From a bacterium (GTDB taxonomy: Bacteria > Actinomycetota > Acidimicrobiia > Spongiisociales > Spongiisociaceae), in the NCBI GenBank assembly GCA_026710435.1, contig JAPOQZ010000175.1, positions 16,075 to 80,074 on the forward strand: a stretch of DNA of 64,000 bases, in the 5' to 3' direction. The position numbers and the translations under genes are program-made. The first letter of the stretch is position 1; every line of letters begins with the position of its first letter. Below the pieces are notes generated by a model. The model searched no databases. It saw only the letters and a list, made by a program, of their open reading frames with translations, and was not told the DNA's origin. Shown here piece after piece: positions 8,649 through 17,283 of this stretch.

Positions 8649-9368
8649 GTGTTCATAGGCGAAGTCGCACAGGCAATCGGCTTGAGTGCGTCGGCGATCC
8701 GCTACTACGAAGCCAGAGGGATCGTTCCCCCCGCTGCGGAGCGGACTCCGGGAGGATACCGAGACTACAGCGACGAAGAGGTGGTACTCCTCAGATTCGT
8801 CAAGCGCCTCCGCTCGCTCGGGATCCCGCTCGACGAAATCCGAGGGATAGTGTCCCTGCGCACGCACGGTGAAGCGCCCTGCGGTCCGGTACGCGAAGCG
8901 CTCGACCGTGAGGTGCTGGTGATCGATCAGCAAATCGGATACCTGAGGCGCGTCCAGGAAGAACTCCTGAGATTGAAGCTCCATGCGGACAGTACGGTCG
9001 ACCACTGGCCTGCTCACTGTGTCTGCGATGTGTTGGATGAGGACGCCGACCTCCGTCCTACGAGCGAGGGGACGCAAGTCGTCCTGCAGTACTTCGATCA
9101 CTGTCCAAACTGGCAGGTCGTGAGGCGGCACCTCGACTACCTGGGCGTGAAAGTCCGGTACCAACGGATCGACACGGTCGAGCAGGCAGAGGAGCTGGGT
9201 TTCCACGGCTCGCCGACGATCCTGGTCGACGGGGTCGACCCGTTTGCCGAATCCGACTCCAAGGTGGGCCTGGCATGCCGTATCTACCGCACGCCGGGAG
9301 GCTCCGCTCCTTCTCCCACTCTCGAACAGTTGGCTACCGCTGTCTCCTCCGCCCGCGGACCGGACTGA
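8649..9368 (+). CDS. MerR-family regulator fused to a thioredoxin-like domain
   Basis: A 239-aa protein. Residues 1-70 are a MerR winged helix (AIGLSASAIRYYEARGIVPP, then GGYRDYSDEEV), followed by the dimerisation coiled coil. Cys78 (APCGPVR) and the HCVCDVL pair Cys124/Cys126 sit where metal or thiol sensing would occur. From about residue 140 comes a thioredoxin-like segment (LQYFDHCPNWQ ... HGSPTILVDG) like the small thioredoxin-fold domain found with alkylmercury-lyase-type proteins; it has one Cys (152), not CxxC. The GTG at 8649 follows GAGGAGG. It probably senses a thiophilic metal or electrophile; the ligand is not determined. Confidence 0.8.
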   Translation: MFIGEVAQAIGLSASAIRYYEARGIVPPAAERTPGGYRDYSDEEVVLLRFVKRLRSLGIPLDEIRGIVSLRTHGEAPCGPVREALDREVLVIDQQIGYLRRVQEELLRLKLHADSTVDHWPAHCVCDVLDEDADLRPTSEGTQVVLQYFDHCPNWQVVRRHLDYLGVKVRYQRIDTVEQAEELGFHGSPTILVDGVDPFAESDSKVGLACRIYRTPGGSAPSPTLEQLATAVSSARGPD

Positions 9369-9515
9369 GACTCTCAGCACCGGACATTCCGGCGCCGCCA
9401 CAGCATTCCCGGAGTTCAACCTCCAAGGCGCGGAGGGATAGAATGTCGTGGCTGCCCCGGGAACGTGGCCCGCAGGTTGCCCCGGCGGCACAGGATGTGA
9501 CAAGGAGGTTTGGAT

Positions 9516-10301
9516 ATGGGCCGGCTCGACGACAAAGTGGCGGTGGTGACCGGGTCCTCTCGTGGGCTCGGAGAAGGCATCGCACGCAGGCTCGCCGCCG
9601 AAGGCGCCGCGGTGATATGTGCCGACGTCTTGGACGCCTCCGCGGTGGCCGGCTCGCTTCCCGCCGCGCCATCCGGAGCTGCCCCCAAAGCGGTCCACCT
9701 CGATGTCACCGACCCCGGCCAGGTCGACGAGGTGATGGGTGCCATAGCTCAGGACTACGGCCGGATCGACATCCTCGCCAACAACGCAGGGGTGGCCCAA
9801 CCGATAGCCGAGGTCATCGACACGTCAGAAGAGGTCATAGACCGCGTATTCGCCGTGAACGTAAGGGGTGTGATCAACTGTTCCCGAGCCGCCGCCCACA
9901 TAATGAAGGAGACCAACTGGGGGCGGATCATCAACACGGCATCGCAGACCGGCAAGGTTGCCTGGCCGGGGTGGGGGATCTACTCGGTCTCCAAGTTCGC
10001 GGTGGTGGGGCTCACCCAGGCGATGGCCCTCGAGTTGGCACCCTACAACATCACCGTGAACGCCATCTGTCCGGGCACCATGTTCACCGACATGACCAAG
10101 ACCGGGTTCGGGATGGCCGCCGAAATGGCCGGACGGGAGCGTGACGACCTGCTCGCCGACCACATCGCCACCATTCCCATGAAGCGGCTCGGCACGGGCG
10201 ACGACATCGGGGCGATGGCCGCCTTTCTGGCGTCGGACGACGCGAAGTTCACTACCGGGGCGAGTCTCAACCTGACCGGCGGGGAGCAGGTCTTCTTCTG
10301 A
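9516..10301 (+). CDS. SDR family NAD(P)-dependent oxidoreductase
   Basis: A 261-aa classical short-chain dehydrogenase: TGSSRGLGEG cofactor loop, NNAGVA, active-site YSVSK (Tyr-x3-Lys) and PGTMFTDM. It probably oxidises a sugar or polyol hydroxyl. AAGGAGG lies seven bases before the ATG at 9516, so this start is preferred over the TTG two codons upstream. It opens a long run of same-strand catabolic genes that includes an alcohol dehydrogenase and a sugar importer; the exact substrate is unknown. Confidence 0.85.
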   Translation: MGRLDDKVAVVTGSSRGLGEGIARRLAAEGAAVICADVLDASAVAGSLPAAPSGAAPKAVHLDVTDPGQVDEVMGAIAQDYGRIDILANNAGVAQPIAEVIDTSEEVIDRVFAVNVRGVINCSRAAAHIMKETNWGRIINTASQTGKVAWPGWGIYSVSKFAVVGLTQAMALELAPYNITVNAICPGTMFTDMTKTGFGMAAEMAGRERDDLLADHIATIPMKRLGTGDDIGAMAAFLASDDAKFTTGASLNLTGGEQVFF

Positions 10302-10344
10302 GCAGGTCTCCCTTTCTTCCCTCATCCGCCAAGTGGTGAGCACC

Positions 10345-11445
10345 ATGCGCGCGGCCGTCTATCACGGCACCCGCGACATCAGGGTCCAGGATATGGAAAC
10401 ACCCCGTCCGGCTCCTGGCGAGTTGCTCCTCGAAGTGCATGCCGCGGGTGTCTGTGGAACGGACGCCTCGGAGTGGGACCACGGACCGATGATGTTCCCG
10501 CTGGCGGCGCCGAACGAGTGGTCCGGACACGGAGGGCCCATCGTTCCCGGTCACGAGTTCGGCGGCCGGGTGGTGGGTCGGGGTCCGGGGGTTGACGGAT
10601 TCCCGGACGGGACACTCGTTGCCAGCGGTGCCGGAGTGTCCTGCGGATCGTGCAGGCCGTGCCGGGCCGGGATCACCAACTTCTGCGACCGGTACTTCAC
10701 GCTCGGCCTGCAACGGCACGGGGCGCTCGCCGAATACGTCGCGGCACCTGCTGACATCTGCCTGGACGTGGGAAGTCTCGGGTTGGACGACGACCTTGCC
10801 GCTCTGGTGCAACCCATGTCCATCGGGCTCCACTCCTACCGCCAGGGCGGAGCCAACCCGGGCGACCCGGTGGTGGTCATCGGAGTGGGAGGGGTGGGTG
10901 CATTCCTCGTCCACGCCGCCGCCAGCTCCGGCGCGCGGGTGCTGGCCGTCGATCTCGATCCGCATCGCCTGTCGGTCGCCGGCGCGTTGGGGGCAGCCGC
11001 CACGCTCGCCGTTCACCGGGAGGAGCCATTGGTCCCCCGGATCGTGGATGCTCTGGGGGGTCCGGCCACGGTGGTCTACGAGGTGACCGGGGTGCCGTCG
11101 GTATTGACGGCAGCTCTCGAAGCAGTGGCGCCGAGAGGTCGGGTGGTGGCGATCGGGCTGGGAACGGCGCCGGTGCCGATCGACGTCCGCTCCCTGACCC
11201 TCCGGGAATTGCGGCTGGTTGGTACGAGTGCCCACGTCTTCGAGCAGGACTTCGCCGACGCCGCCCGTCTCGTCGCCTCGCGTTCCGGGGGATGGTCCGA
11301 CGTCGCACCGGTGGCCCTACCGCTCGAGGCGGTGGTGGAGGAAGGGCTGGCGCCGATGGCCAGGGGGCGGCCCCGGCGGATAAAGACGCTGGTCGACCCT
11401 TCGTCGGTCACAGCCCGCCCCGCGTCTGGGTCAGGCGTCCGTTAG
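10345..11445 (+). CDS. zinc-dependent alcohol/sorbitol dehydrogenase-like protein
   Basis: A 366-aa MDR-superfamily enzyme. Catalytic zinc ligands are in AAGVCGTD and PGHEFGG; the structural zinc cluster is CGSCRPCRAGITNFC; the Rossmann motif is GVGGVGAF. Members of the threonine/butanediol/sorbitol dehydrogenase branch oxidise secondary alcohols with NAD(P). The ATG at 10345 gives the usual MRAAVYHG opening; GTG codons at 10333 and 10336 are alternatives. It follows the SDR gene by about 40 bp and likely acts on the same pathway. Confidence 0.85.
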   Translation: MRAAVYHGTRDIRVQDMETPRPAPGELLLEVHAAGVCGTDASEWDHGPMMFPLAAPNEWSGHGGPIVPGHEFGGRVVGRGPGVDGFPDGTLVASGAGVSCGSCRPCRAGITNFCDRYFTLGLQRHGALAEYVAAPADICLDVGSLGLDDDLAALVQPMSIGLHSYRQGGANPGDPVVVIGVGGVGAFLVHAAASSGARVLAVDLDPHRLSVAGALGAAATLAVHREEPLVPRIVDALGGPATVVYEVTGVPSVLTAALEAVAPRGRVVAIGLGTAPVPIDVRSLTLRELRLVGTSAHVFEQDFADAARLVASRSGGWSDVAPVALPLEAVVEEGLAPMARGRPRRIKTLVDPSSVTARPASGSGVR

Positions 11446-11679
11446 CCCCAGTCTTGACAGTCGGGGTTTGCCCGGCGACGGAGAAACCGCGGTCACCTTA
11501 CTGACCTACGAAAACGGGTGCTCGGCGGTCCCGCCGGGCCTGGGCGAGATCATCACCCGAAAGGTGAACGCCGGACACTTCACGAGAGTGAACCTGACGT
11601 GGCCCTTGCGGCGTCGGTGTGACTGGGGCATCAAGAATCAGGGCTAGGATCGGCGGAAGCTCAGATCGAGAGGCCCCGA

Positions 11680-12948
11680 ATGGTTATCACCGAGCGAGCA
11701 TCCGAGTTTCCGGTTGCTACCACGCCTTCCCCCGGTGTCATGGGGGTGGACTGGGAGCAGCGAGTCGACTTCGATCGGCTCCGGAAGTACCGGTTGTCAC
11801 GAGCCCGCCAGGCCCTCGAAGAGTCTGATCTCGGGGCGCTCCTGGTCTTCGACACGGCGAACATCCGCTATCTGACCGCCACCCACATCGGTTACTGGGC
11901 CTTCAACAAGATGGAGCGTTGGGCGCTCCTTACCCGGACGGGCGAACCATGGATCTGGGACTTCGGATCAGCTGCGCGGGTTCACAAGATGCAGGCCCCC
12001 TGGCTGGTTCCAGAACAGTCGGTGGGGGGGAACACCGGTCTGGCCGGGTCGATCGGCCCTGAGACCGGGCTGGTGGCCCGGGCGGTCCGTGAGATAAAGG
12101 ATGTTCTACACGACGAAGGCGTGGCCGGCCTGCCCGTCGGGGTGGACATGGCCGAGGCGGAGATGTTCATCGAACTGGCTCGGGCGGGGGTCGAAGTGCG
12201 GAACGGGCAGCAGACCATGCTGGCGGCGCGAGAGATCAAGAGCCAGGACGAGATCGTACTCCTGACCCAGGCGTCGGCGATGGTGGATGGTGTGTACCAG
12301 GACATATTCGAGGCTCTCAAGCCCGGCGTGCGGGAGTCGGACATCGTGGCGCTTGCCAACAAGCGGCTGTACGAGATGGGCTCGGAGCACGTGGAAGCCG
12401 TAAACTCCATTGCCGGAGAACGGTGCAGCCCGCATCCCCACGTCTTCTCCGACCGGCTGATCCGGCCCGGTGACACGGCCTACTTCGACATCATCCAGGC
12501 CCACAACGGCTACCGCACGTGTTACTACCGCACCTTCGTGGTGGGCAGGGCGACCCAGGCCCAGCGCGATGCGTACAAGAAGGCCCGGGAGTGGATCGAC
12601 GCGGCCATCGCCCTCGTGAAGCCGGGAACCACCACCGACGAGATAGCACGATCGTGGCCCGAAGCCGAGGAGTTCGGATTTCCCGACGAGATGGAGGCCT
12701 TCGGGCTCCAGTTCGGCCACGGGGTCGGCCTGGCCGTGCACGAACGGCCCGTGATCAGCCGCCTCAACTCCATCGACACCCCCATCGAGTTGAAGGAAGG
12801 CATGTTCTTCGCTCTCGAGACGTTCTGCCCGGCGGCGGACGGCCGGTCGGCAGCCCGGATCGAGGAACAGGTGGTGTGTTCGGCGGAAGGCCCCAAGGTG
12901 GTTACCCTCTTCCCGGCCGAGGAACTGATGGTGGCCAATGAGTACTGA
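11680..12948 (+). CDS. M24 (creatinase/prolidase/DddP-like) family protein with altered metal site
   Basis: A 422-aa protein with the N-terminal creatinase-like domain and a C-terminal pita-bread fold. Four of the five expected metal ligands are visible: Asp270 (AYFDII), His347 (GHGVGL), Glu380 (ALETFCP) and Glu395 (RIEEQVV). The second Asp, eleven residues after the first, is Cys281 (GYRTCYYRTF). The Glu-Glu spacing of 15 resembles prolidase, creatinase and the DMSP lyase DddP rather than methionine aminopeptidase. Activity is therefore uncertain; a lyase or amidohydrolase in small-molecule catabolism is more likely than a peptidase. It overlaps the E1-alpha gene by 11 bp. Confidence 0.75.
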   Translation: MVITERASEFPVATTPSPGVMGVDWEQRVDFDRLRKYRLSRARQALEESDLGALLVFDTANIRYLTATHIGYWAFNKMERWALLTRTGEPWIWDFGSAARVHKMQAPWLVPEQSVGGNTGLAGSIGPETGLVARAVREIKDVLHDEGVAGLPVGVDMAEAEMFIELARAGVEVRNGQQTMLAAREIKSQDEIVLLTQASAMVDGVYQDIFEALKPGVRESDIVALANKRLYEMGSEHVEAVNSIAGERCSPHPHVFSDRLIRPGDTAYFDIIQAHNGYRTCYYRTFVVGRATQAQRDAYKKAREWIDAAIALVKPGTTTDEIARSWPEAEEFGFPDEMEAFGLQFGHGVGLAVHERPVISRLNSIDTPIELKEGMFFALETFCPAADGRSAARIEEQVVCSAEGPKVVTLFPAEELMVANEY

Positions 12949-13957
12949 AACGGAAGCCGGAGCCGGAGCCGGAACGGTCCAGGACGTCGAGTCCCGGCTT
13001 GGCATCTACCGGATGATGCTCGAAGCGCGCCGGTTCGAGGACTACGCCTACCAGATGTTCTTGGAGGGCCTCGTGAAGGGCACCTCGCACCTGGCCAACG
13101 GGCAGGAAGCGATAGCAGCCGGGTTCGCGGCGGCCATGAACACGTCCGACCTCACATTCTGTACCTACCGGGGGCACATCCACACCCTCCTGCGGGGAAC
13201 GCCACCCGGCCCCCTCATGGCAGAACTGCTCGGCCGGGCGACGGGGGTATGCGGCGGCAAGGGTGGGTCCATGCACCTCACCTGGGCGCCGGCCGGAGCG
13301 ATGGGTTCATACGCCATCGTGGGGGCCCACCTCCCCATCGCGGCCGGGGCGGCCTGGGCGGCGGCGGAGCGGGGTACCGGGCAGGTAGCGGTCTGCTTCT
13401 TCGGTGACGGGGCCACCAACATCGGCGCCTTCCACGAGGCGCTCAACCTGGCAGCAGTATGGCGCCTGCCGGTGGTGTTCGTGTGCGAGAACAACCTCTA
13501 CATGGAGTACACGCCCATCGGGTCGGTCACCGCGGTCGATCATCCCGCTGCCGGCCGGGCGGCTGCCTACGGCCTCGAAGGAATCCTGCTGGACGGCAAC
13601 GATCCTGACGAGACCTTCGCGGTCGCGACCGCTGCCATCGGGAAGGCCAGGAGCGGGGGAGGACCCAGCCTGATCGAGGCCGTAACCTACCGGCACGGGG
13701 GGCACTCCCGGGCTGATCCCGGTACGTACCGGCCGGACGAGGAAGTGGAGATGTGGAAGGCCCGCGATCCGATCCCCATGTACCGGGAGAGGCTGGCCTC
13801 CGACGGTGTACCCGGCCGGCGGCTCGCCGCAATCGAGGAGTCGGTGGAGACAGCAATGCGGGCCGCAGTGGACGAGGCACGGTCGGCGCCGATCCCGCCC
13901 GCGTCGTCGATCAGCACCCAGGTGTGGGCGGATGGAGGTTCACGGTGGCGGAATTGA
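12938..13957 (+). CDS. 2-oxo acid/acetoin dehydrogenase E1 component, alpha subunit
   Basis: A 339-aa thiamine-diphosphate subunit. The cofactor motif runs from GDGATN to ENN, and the phosphorylation-loop-like YRHGGHSRADPGTYR region is present. Partnered with the beta subunit, it decarboxylates a 2-oxo acid or cleaves acetoin-like diketones. Start and stop overlap both neighbours, implying one translation unit. The family cannot be separated into pyruvate, branched-chain or acetoin type from sequence alone. Confidence 0.87.
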   Translation: MSTETEAGAGAGTVQDVESRLGIYRMMLEARRFEDYAYQMFLEGLVKGTSHLANGQEAIAAGFAAAMNTSDLTFCTYRGHIHTLLRGTPPGPLMAELLGRATGVCGGKGGSMHLTWAPAGAMGSYAIVGAHLPIAAGAAWAAAERGTGQVAVCFFGDGATNIGAFHEALNLAAVWRLPVVFVCENNLYMEYTPIGSVTAVDHPAAGRAAAYGLEGILLDGNDPDETFAVATAAIGKARSGGGPSLIEAVTYRHGGHSRADPGTYRPDEEVEMWKARDPIPMYRERLASDGVPGRRLAAIEESVETAMRAAVDEARSAPIPPASSISTQVWADGGSRWRN

Positions 13958-14922
13958 TCACCTACCGGGAGGCGGTGGCGTACGCCCTCGCCCAGGAGAT
14001 GGAGCGCGACAGCACCGTGTACCTGATAGGGGAGGACGTGGCGGCGGCCGGGGGCGTGTTCAAGACGACACCAGGTCTCTTCGAGCGTTTCGGCCCGAGA
14101 CGGGTAAGGGACACCCCGATTTCCGAGGAGGCGATCATCGGAGCAGTCATGGGCGCGGCCATGAACGGCTTGCGACCGGTGGCCGAGATCATGTTCTCGG
14201 ACTTTCTCGCCACCTGCTGGGATCTCGTCGCCAACCAGATCGCCAAGACCCGCTACATGACCGACGGGCAGGTGACCCTGCCTCTCGTGATCAGGACCGC
14301 CAACGGTGGCGGTGTCCGCTTCGGCGCCCAGCACTCGCAGAGCGTCGAGAACTGGGCGATGGCGGTGCCGGGCCTCAAAGTGGTGGCGCCCTCAACCCCA
14401 CGTGATGTGGTTGAGTTGATGGCGGCGTCGATCCGCGACCCGGACCCCGTGGTCTTCTTCGAGCACAAGGCCCTGTTCGCCAACCGGGGACCGATCCCCG
14501 ACGGGGAGCTGGTGGGAGAACTCGGCAAGGCATCCGTCCTGCGGGAGGGATCCGACGCCACCATCCTCGCCCTGGCGGCAATGGTTCCCAAGGCGCTTGC
14601 AGCCGCAGACGAACTCGCCGGGCGGGGGATCGACGCGACCGTGGTGGATGTTCGCTCCCTGGTGCCCCTGGACATGCAGACCATCCTCGACGCGGTCGCT
14701 GCAACAGGCCGTGTCTACACGGTCGAGGAGAACCCCAGGCTGTGTGGCTGGGGCGCTGAGGTGGTGTCGATAATCGCCGAAGAGGCGTTCTACGACCTGG
14801 ATCAGCCCGTTGTGCGGATCACTACCGACCATGTCCCTCTCCCGTCGGCCGACGTTCTGGAGGACGCCGCAATCCCGTCTGCCGAGCGCATCGTCGACAC
14901 CGTCGAAAGGACCTTCGAATGA
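13945..14922 (+). CDS. 2-oxo acid/acetoin dehydrogenase E1 component, beta subunit
   Basis: A 325-aa transketolase-fold subunit (ITYREAVAYALAQEMERD; LIGEDVAAAGG; DTPISEEAIIGAVMGAAM; C-terminal transketolase domain with VDVRSLVPLD). GGAGG lies six bases before the GTG at 13945, which sits inside the end of the alpha gene. It completes an alpha2beta2 E1. No E2 or E3 gene follows, which is odd for a dehydrogenase complex; only a 30-codon frame fills the expected position. Confidence 0.87.
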   Translation: MAELITYREAVAYALAQEMERDSTVYLIGEDVAAAGGVFKTTPGLFERFGPRRVRDTPISEEAIIGAVMGAAMNGLRPVAEIMFSDFLATCWDLVANQIAKTRYMTDGQVTLPLVIRTANGGGVRFGAQHSQSVENWAMAVPGLKVVAPSTPRDVVELMAASIRDPDPVVFFEHKALFANRGPIPDGELVGELGKASVLREGSDATILALAAMVPKALAAADELAGRGIDATVVDVRSLVPLDMQTILDAVAATGRVYTVEENPRLCGWGAEVVSIIAEEAFYDLDQPVVRITTDHVPLPSADVLEDAAIPSAERIVDTVERTFE

Positions 14923-15011
14923 CAGAGTTCGACCCCCGGGACACCGGTGGACGACCCGGATGCGGCCATCCTGGCCGGTGCAGAGCCGCCGCTGCGGAGC
15001 CGGTCCTGTGA
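14919..15011 (+). CDS. 30-aa micro-ORF between E1-beta and dehydrogenase, possible E2 remnant
   Basis: ATG overlaps the E1-beta stop (ATGA) and the TGA overlaps the next gene's GTG start (GTGA), so it is coupled on both sides exactly like a real operon gene. The peptide begins MTEFDPRDTG; lipoyl-domain E2 proteins commonly begin MTEF-x3-DxG. It could be the stub of a deleted E2 gene or simply a coupling spacer. It has two Cys and no other recognisable feature. Confidence 0.35.
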   Translation: MTEFDPRDTGGRPGCGHPGRCRAAAAEPVL

Positions 15012-15913
15012 GCGCCCCGACCGATCTTCGGGTGGGTTTCATCGGCCTGGGCAGGATGGGATTCCCCATGGCGTCCAACATCGCGTCGGCTGGATTCCCC
15101 CTCACCGTCTGGAACCGCACCGTCTCGAAGTCCGAACGGCTGGCCGCCGAGACCGGAGCCCGGATAGCGATATCACCGGCAGGGTTGGCGGGAACGGTGG
15201 ATGTTCTGATCACCATGGTGGCCGACGGCCCGGTGCTGGAAGACCTCTACACAGGCGAGGGTGACATTTGCGGATCCCTGCGGGCCGGGACGCTGTGCAT
15301 GGATATGAGCACGGTGAGCCCGGTCGAGTCTCTCCAAGTGGCTGCGTCCGTCGAGACGGCAGGCGCAAGGTTCGTGGACGCACCGGTGTCGGGAAGCACC
15401 GCGCCGGCCGAGGCCGGAACCCTCACCATCATCGCAGGAGGCCGAGTCGAGGACGTCGAAACCGTACGACCGGTATTGGAGGCTATGGGCTCCCGCATAT
15501 TCCACATGGGTCCCGCCGGATCCGGCGCCACGATCAAGCTGGCGGTCAACTCGATCGTGTACGGCCTCGGCCAAGCTGTGGCCGAGGGCCTGGTGCTGGC
15601 CGAGGCAGCCGGGATCGAGCGCGAGACCGCCTACGAGGTATTCGCCGGCAGCGCCGTCGCGGCGCCGTTCGTCCACTACCGCCGGGACACCTACCTCAAC
15701 CCGGGCGAGGTACCGGTCGCCTTCCGGACCGTTCTCGCCAAGAAGGACCTGGATCTGGCCCTCGATCTCGCCGCCTCCGTCGGGGCTTCGATGCCCCAGG
15801 CCGCCCTCAACCGGTCGCAGTTGGTGGAGACCATAGAGGCCGGCTTCGGGGAGCATGATATGTCGGCGGTCGCCGAACACCTGCGGGCCCTCTGGGGCGG
15901 GAGGCAGGATTAG
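15008..15913 (+). CDS. NAD(P)-dependent beta-hydroxyacid dehydrogenase (HIBADH/GarR-like)
   Basis: A 301-aa member of the 3-hydroxyisobutyrate/tartronate semialdehyde reductase family: GFIGLGRMGFPMASN cofactor loop, MSTVSP, DAPVSGSTAPAEAGTL substrate motif, and catalytic Lys in GSGATIKLAVN. It would interconvert a beta-hydroxyacid and a semialdehyde. The GTG at 15008 overlaps the preceding micro-ORF. Together with SDR, ADH and E1 genes it suggests stepwise oxidation of an imported polyol or sugar acid. Confidence 0.87.
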   Translation: MSAPTDLRVGFIGLGRMGFPMASNIASAGFPLTVWNRTVSKSERLAAETGARIAISPAGLAGTVDVLITMVADGPVLEDLYTGEGDICGSLRAGTLCMDMSTVSPVESLQVAASVETAGARFVDAPVSGSTAPAEAGTLTIIAGGRVEDVETVRPVLEAMGSRIFHMGPAGSGATIKLAVNSIVYGLGQAVAEGLVLAEAAGIERETAYEVFAGSAVAAPFVHYRRDTYLNPGEVPVAFRTVLAKKDLDLALDLAASVGASMPQAALNRSQLVETIEAGFGEHDMSAVAEHLRALWGGRQD

Positions 15914-16049
15914 ATCAGCTAACCCGTCCGCGCCAACCTGGTGATCGTTAGGATTCCGTAAGCTGTTCACATTATCTGTGCAGCCTGTGCCGTGCGGACG
16001 GCAGTGGATGGACAGCGGAGCAGAACCCCCACGAAAGGGAAGGGAGAAC

Positions 16050-17099
16050 ATGCGAGGTAAGCGGAAGTGGAGTGTATTGGTCGGGCTGGTGGCGCTGGCG
16101 CTCGTAGCGTCCGGTTGCGCGAGCGAGGACGAGGGCACGGAAGGCGGGACCATAGTCGCCTTCATTCCCACCACGACCAATACGTACATCGCTGAATGGG
16201 CCCGTGGCGCCCAGGAAACTGCCACGTCGCTGGGTTACAACCTGCTGGTCATCGAGAACAACTTCGATCAGGCGGAACAGGACACCCAGGTCCAGCAACA
16301 GCTGGGGGCGGCGGACGAGGATGTTGTGGCCTACGCGTGGTGGCCATCCGACAACGAGGCCGGGGTGGCTTCGCTGAGGGCTCTGGCCGACACCGGGGTT
16401 CCGGTCATCCAGACCAACCAGCTCCCGTTCCCCGGGTCGGAGAACTACGTGGTGGGCTACGCCGGGGTCAACGACAGGCTCAACGGCGAGGTGGCCGCCA
16501 ATCTGCTCATCGAAGCCCGCGATCAGATGGTTGCCAACGGGGTTGACCTCCACGGCGCCGGCGGGCATGCCATAGTCATCGGGTTCGTGGCCGGTTACCA
16601 GGCCGGTATCGATCGGTCCGGGGCGGCCCTGCCGATTCTGGCCCGTTCCAACATCAGCGTGCTCGGCGAGGTTGACGTCGGTTTCGGTCCCGCAGAAGGG
16701 TACGACGGGACCAAGCAGTTGATCGCAGCCCACCGCAACGTCGGCATCGACCTGGTCTACGCCCACAACTCTGCTCTGGCCGAAGGCGTCATCCAGGCCC
16801 TCGAGGAGGAGGGTTATAGCCCGGGTGACGACGTGATGGTCGTCGGTGGTACCTGCCACGGGAACCTTGATCACCTGCTGGACGGAACGGAGTTCGCCAC
16901 CGGCCTGCAGGCCGCCCGGCTCGAAGGGGTCTTCAGCGTCAACACGCTGCACGAGTACCTGAGCAACGGCAGCCTGGAGAGCTTCAACAACTTCATTCCC
17001 AACCCGCCCGTGCGCAGCCCGGTCTACACGCCAGGGGCGAACGAGATCGAGAGCGTAACGGTGGAAGGCTTGAGCGTCGCGGAGCTCTGCGTCTACTAG
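16050..17099 (+). CDS. sugar ABC importer substrate-binding lipoprotein
   Basis: A 349-aa protein with a lipoprotein signal peptide (positively charged MRGKRK, hydrophobic core, lipobox VASGCAS) and a type 1 periplasmic-binding fold of the RbsB/ribose-inositol class (IVAFIPTTTNTYIAEWARG; WWPSDNEAGV; HNSALAEGVIQAL). It captures a sugar or polyol outside the cell. The purine-rich GGGAAGGGA precedes the ATG at 16050; the longer frame starting upstream adds no signal sequence. A strong hairpin follows, and the ATPase and two permeases are further downstream. Confidence 0.87.
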   Translation: MRGKRKWSVLVGLVALALVASGCASEDEGTEGGTIVAFIPTTTNTYIAEWARGAQETATSLGYNLLVIENNFDQAEQDTQVQQQLGAADEDVVAYAWWPSDNEAGVASLRALADTGVPVIQTNQLPFPGSENYVVGYAGVNDRLNGEVAANLLIEARDQMVANGVDLHGAGGHAIVIGFVAGYQAGIDRSGAALPILARSNISVLGEVDVGFGPAEGYDGTKQLIAAHRNVGIDLVYAHNSALAEGVIQALEEEGYSPGDDVMVVGGTCHGNLDHLLDGTEFATGLQAARLEGVFSVNTLHEYLSNGSLESFNNFIPNPPVRSPVYTPGANEIESVTVEGLSVAELCVY

Positions 17100-17160
17100 G
17101 GCGCGTTCACGCTATGCACAGTCGTTTCGGTATAGACGATCGAACTAGCCGATCCTGACG

Positions 17161-17204
17161 GATGGTGGGACGGCCACGTCATCGACCGTGGCCGTCCCAC
17201 CATC
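17161..17204 (+). terminator. 18-bp perfect hairpin after the binding-protein gene
   Basis: GATGGTGGGACGGCCACG (17161-17178) and its exact complement (17187-17204) enclose an 8-nt loop. There is no T-run, so it may act as a processing or stability element, keeping binding-protein mRNA above the level of the downstream transporter genes. Confidence 0.6.
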
Positions 17205-17283
17205 TACCCAAGGGGGGCTCTCGGCTCCCCCGAGATGACGAGCGGAAGCGCAGGAAGGATGTCATGACGGGCAGCAGCAGGCG

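Noticed and set aside
8526..9800. 424-aa minus-strand gene
   Set aside because: It is antisense to the MerR and SDR genes, has shadow-type composition (His/Val/Asp-rich) and no recognised domain.
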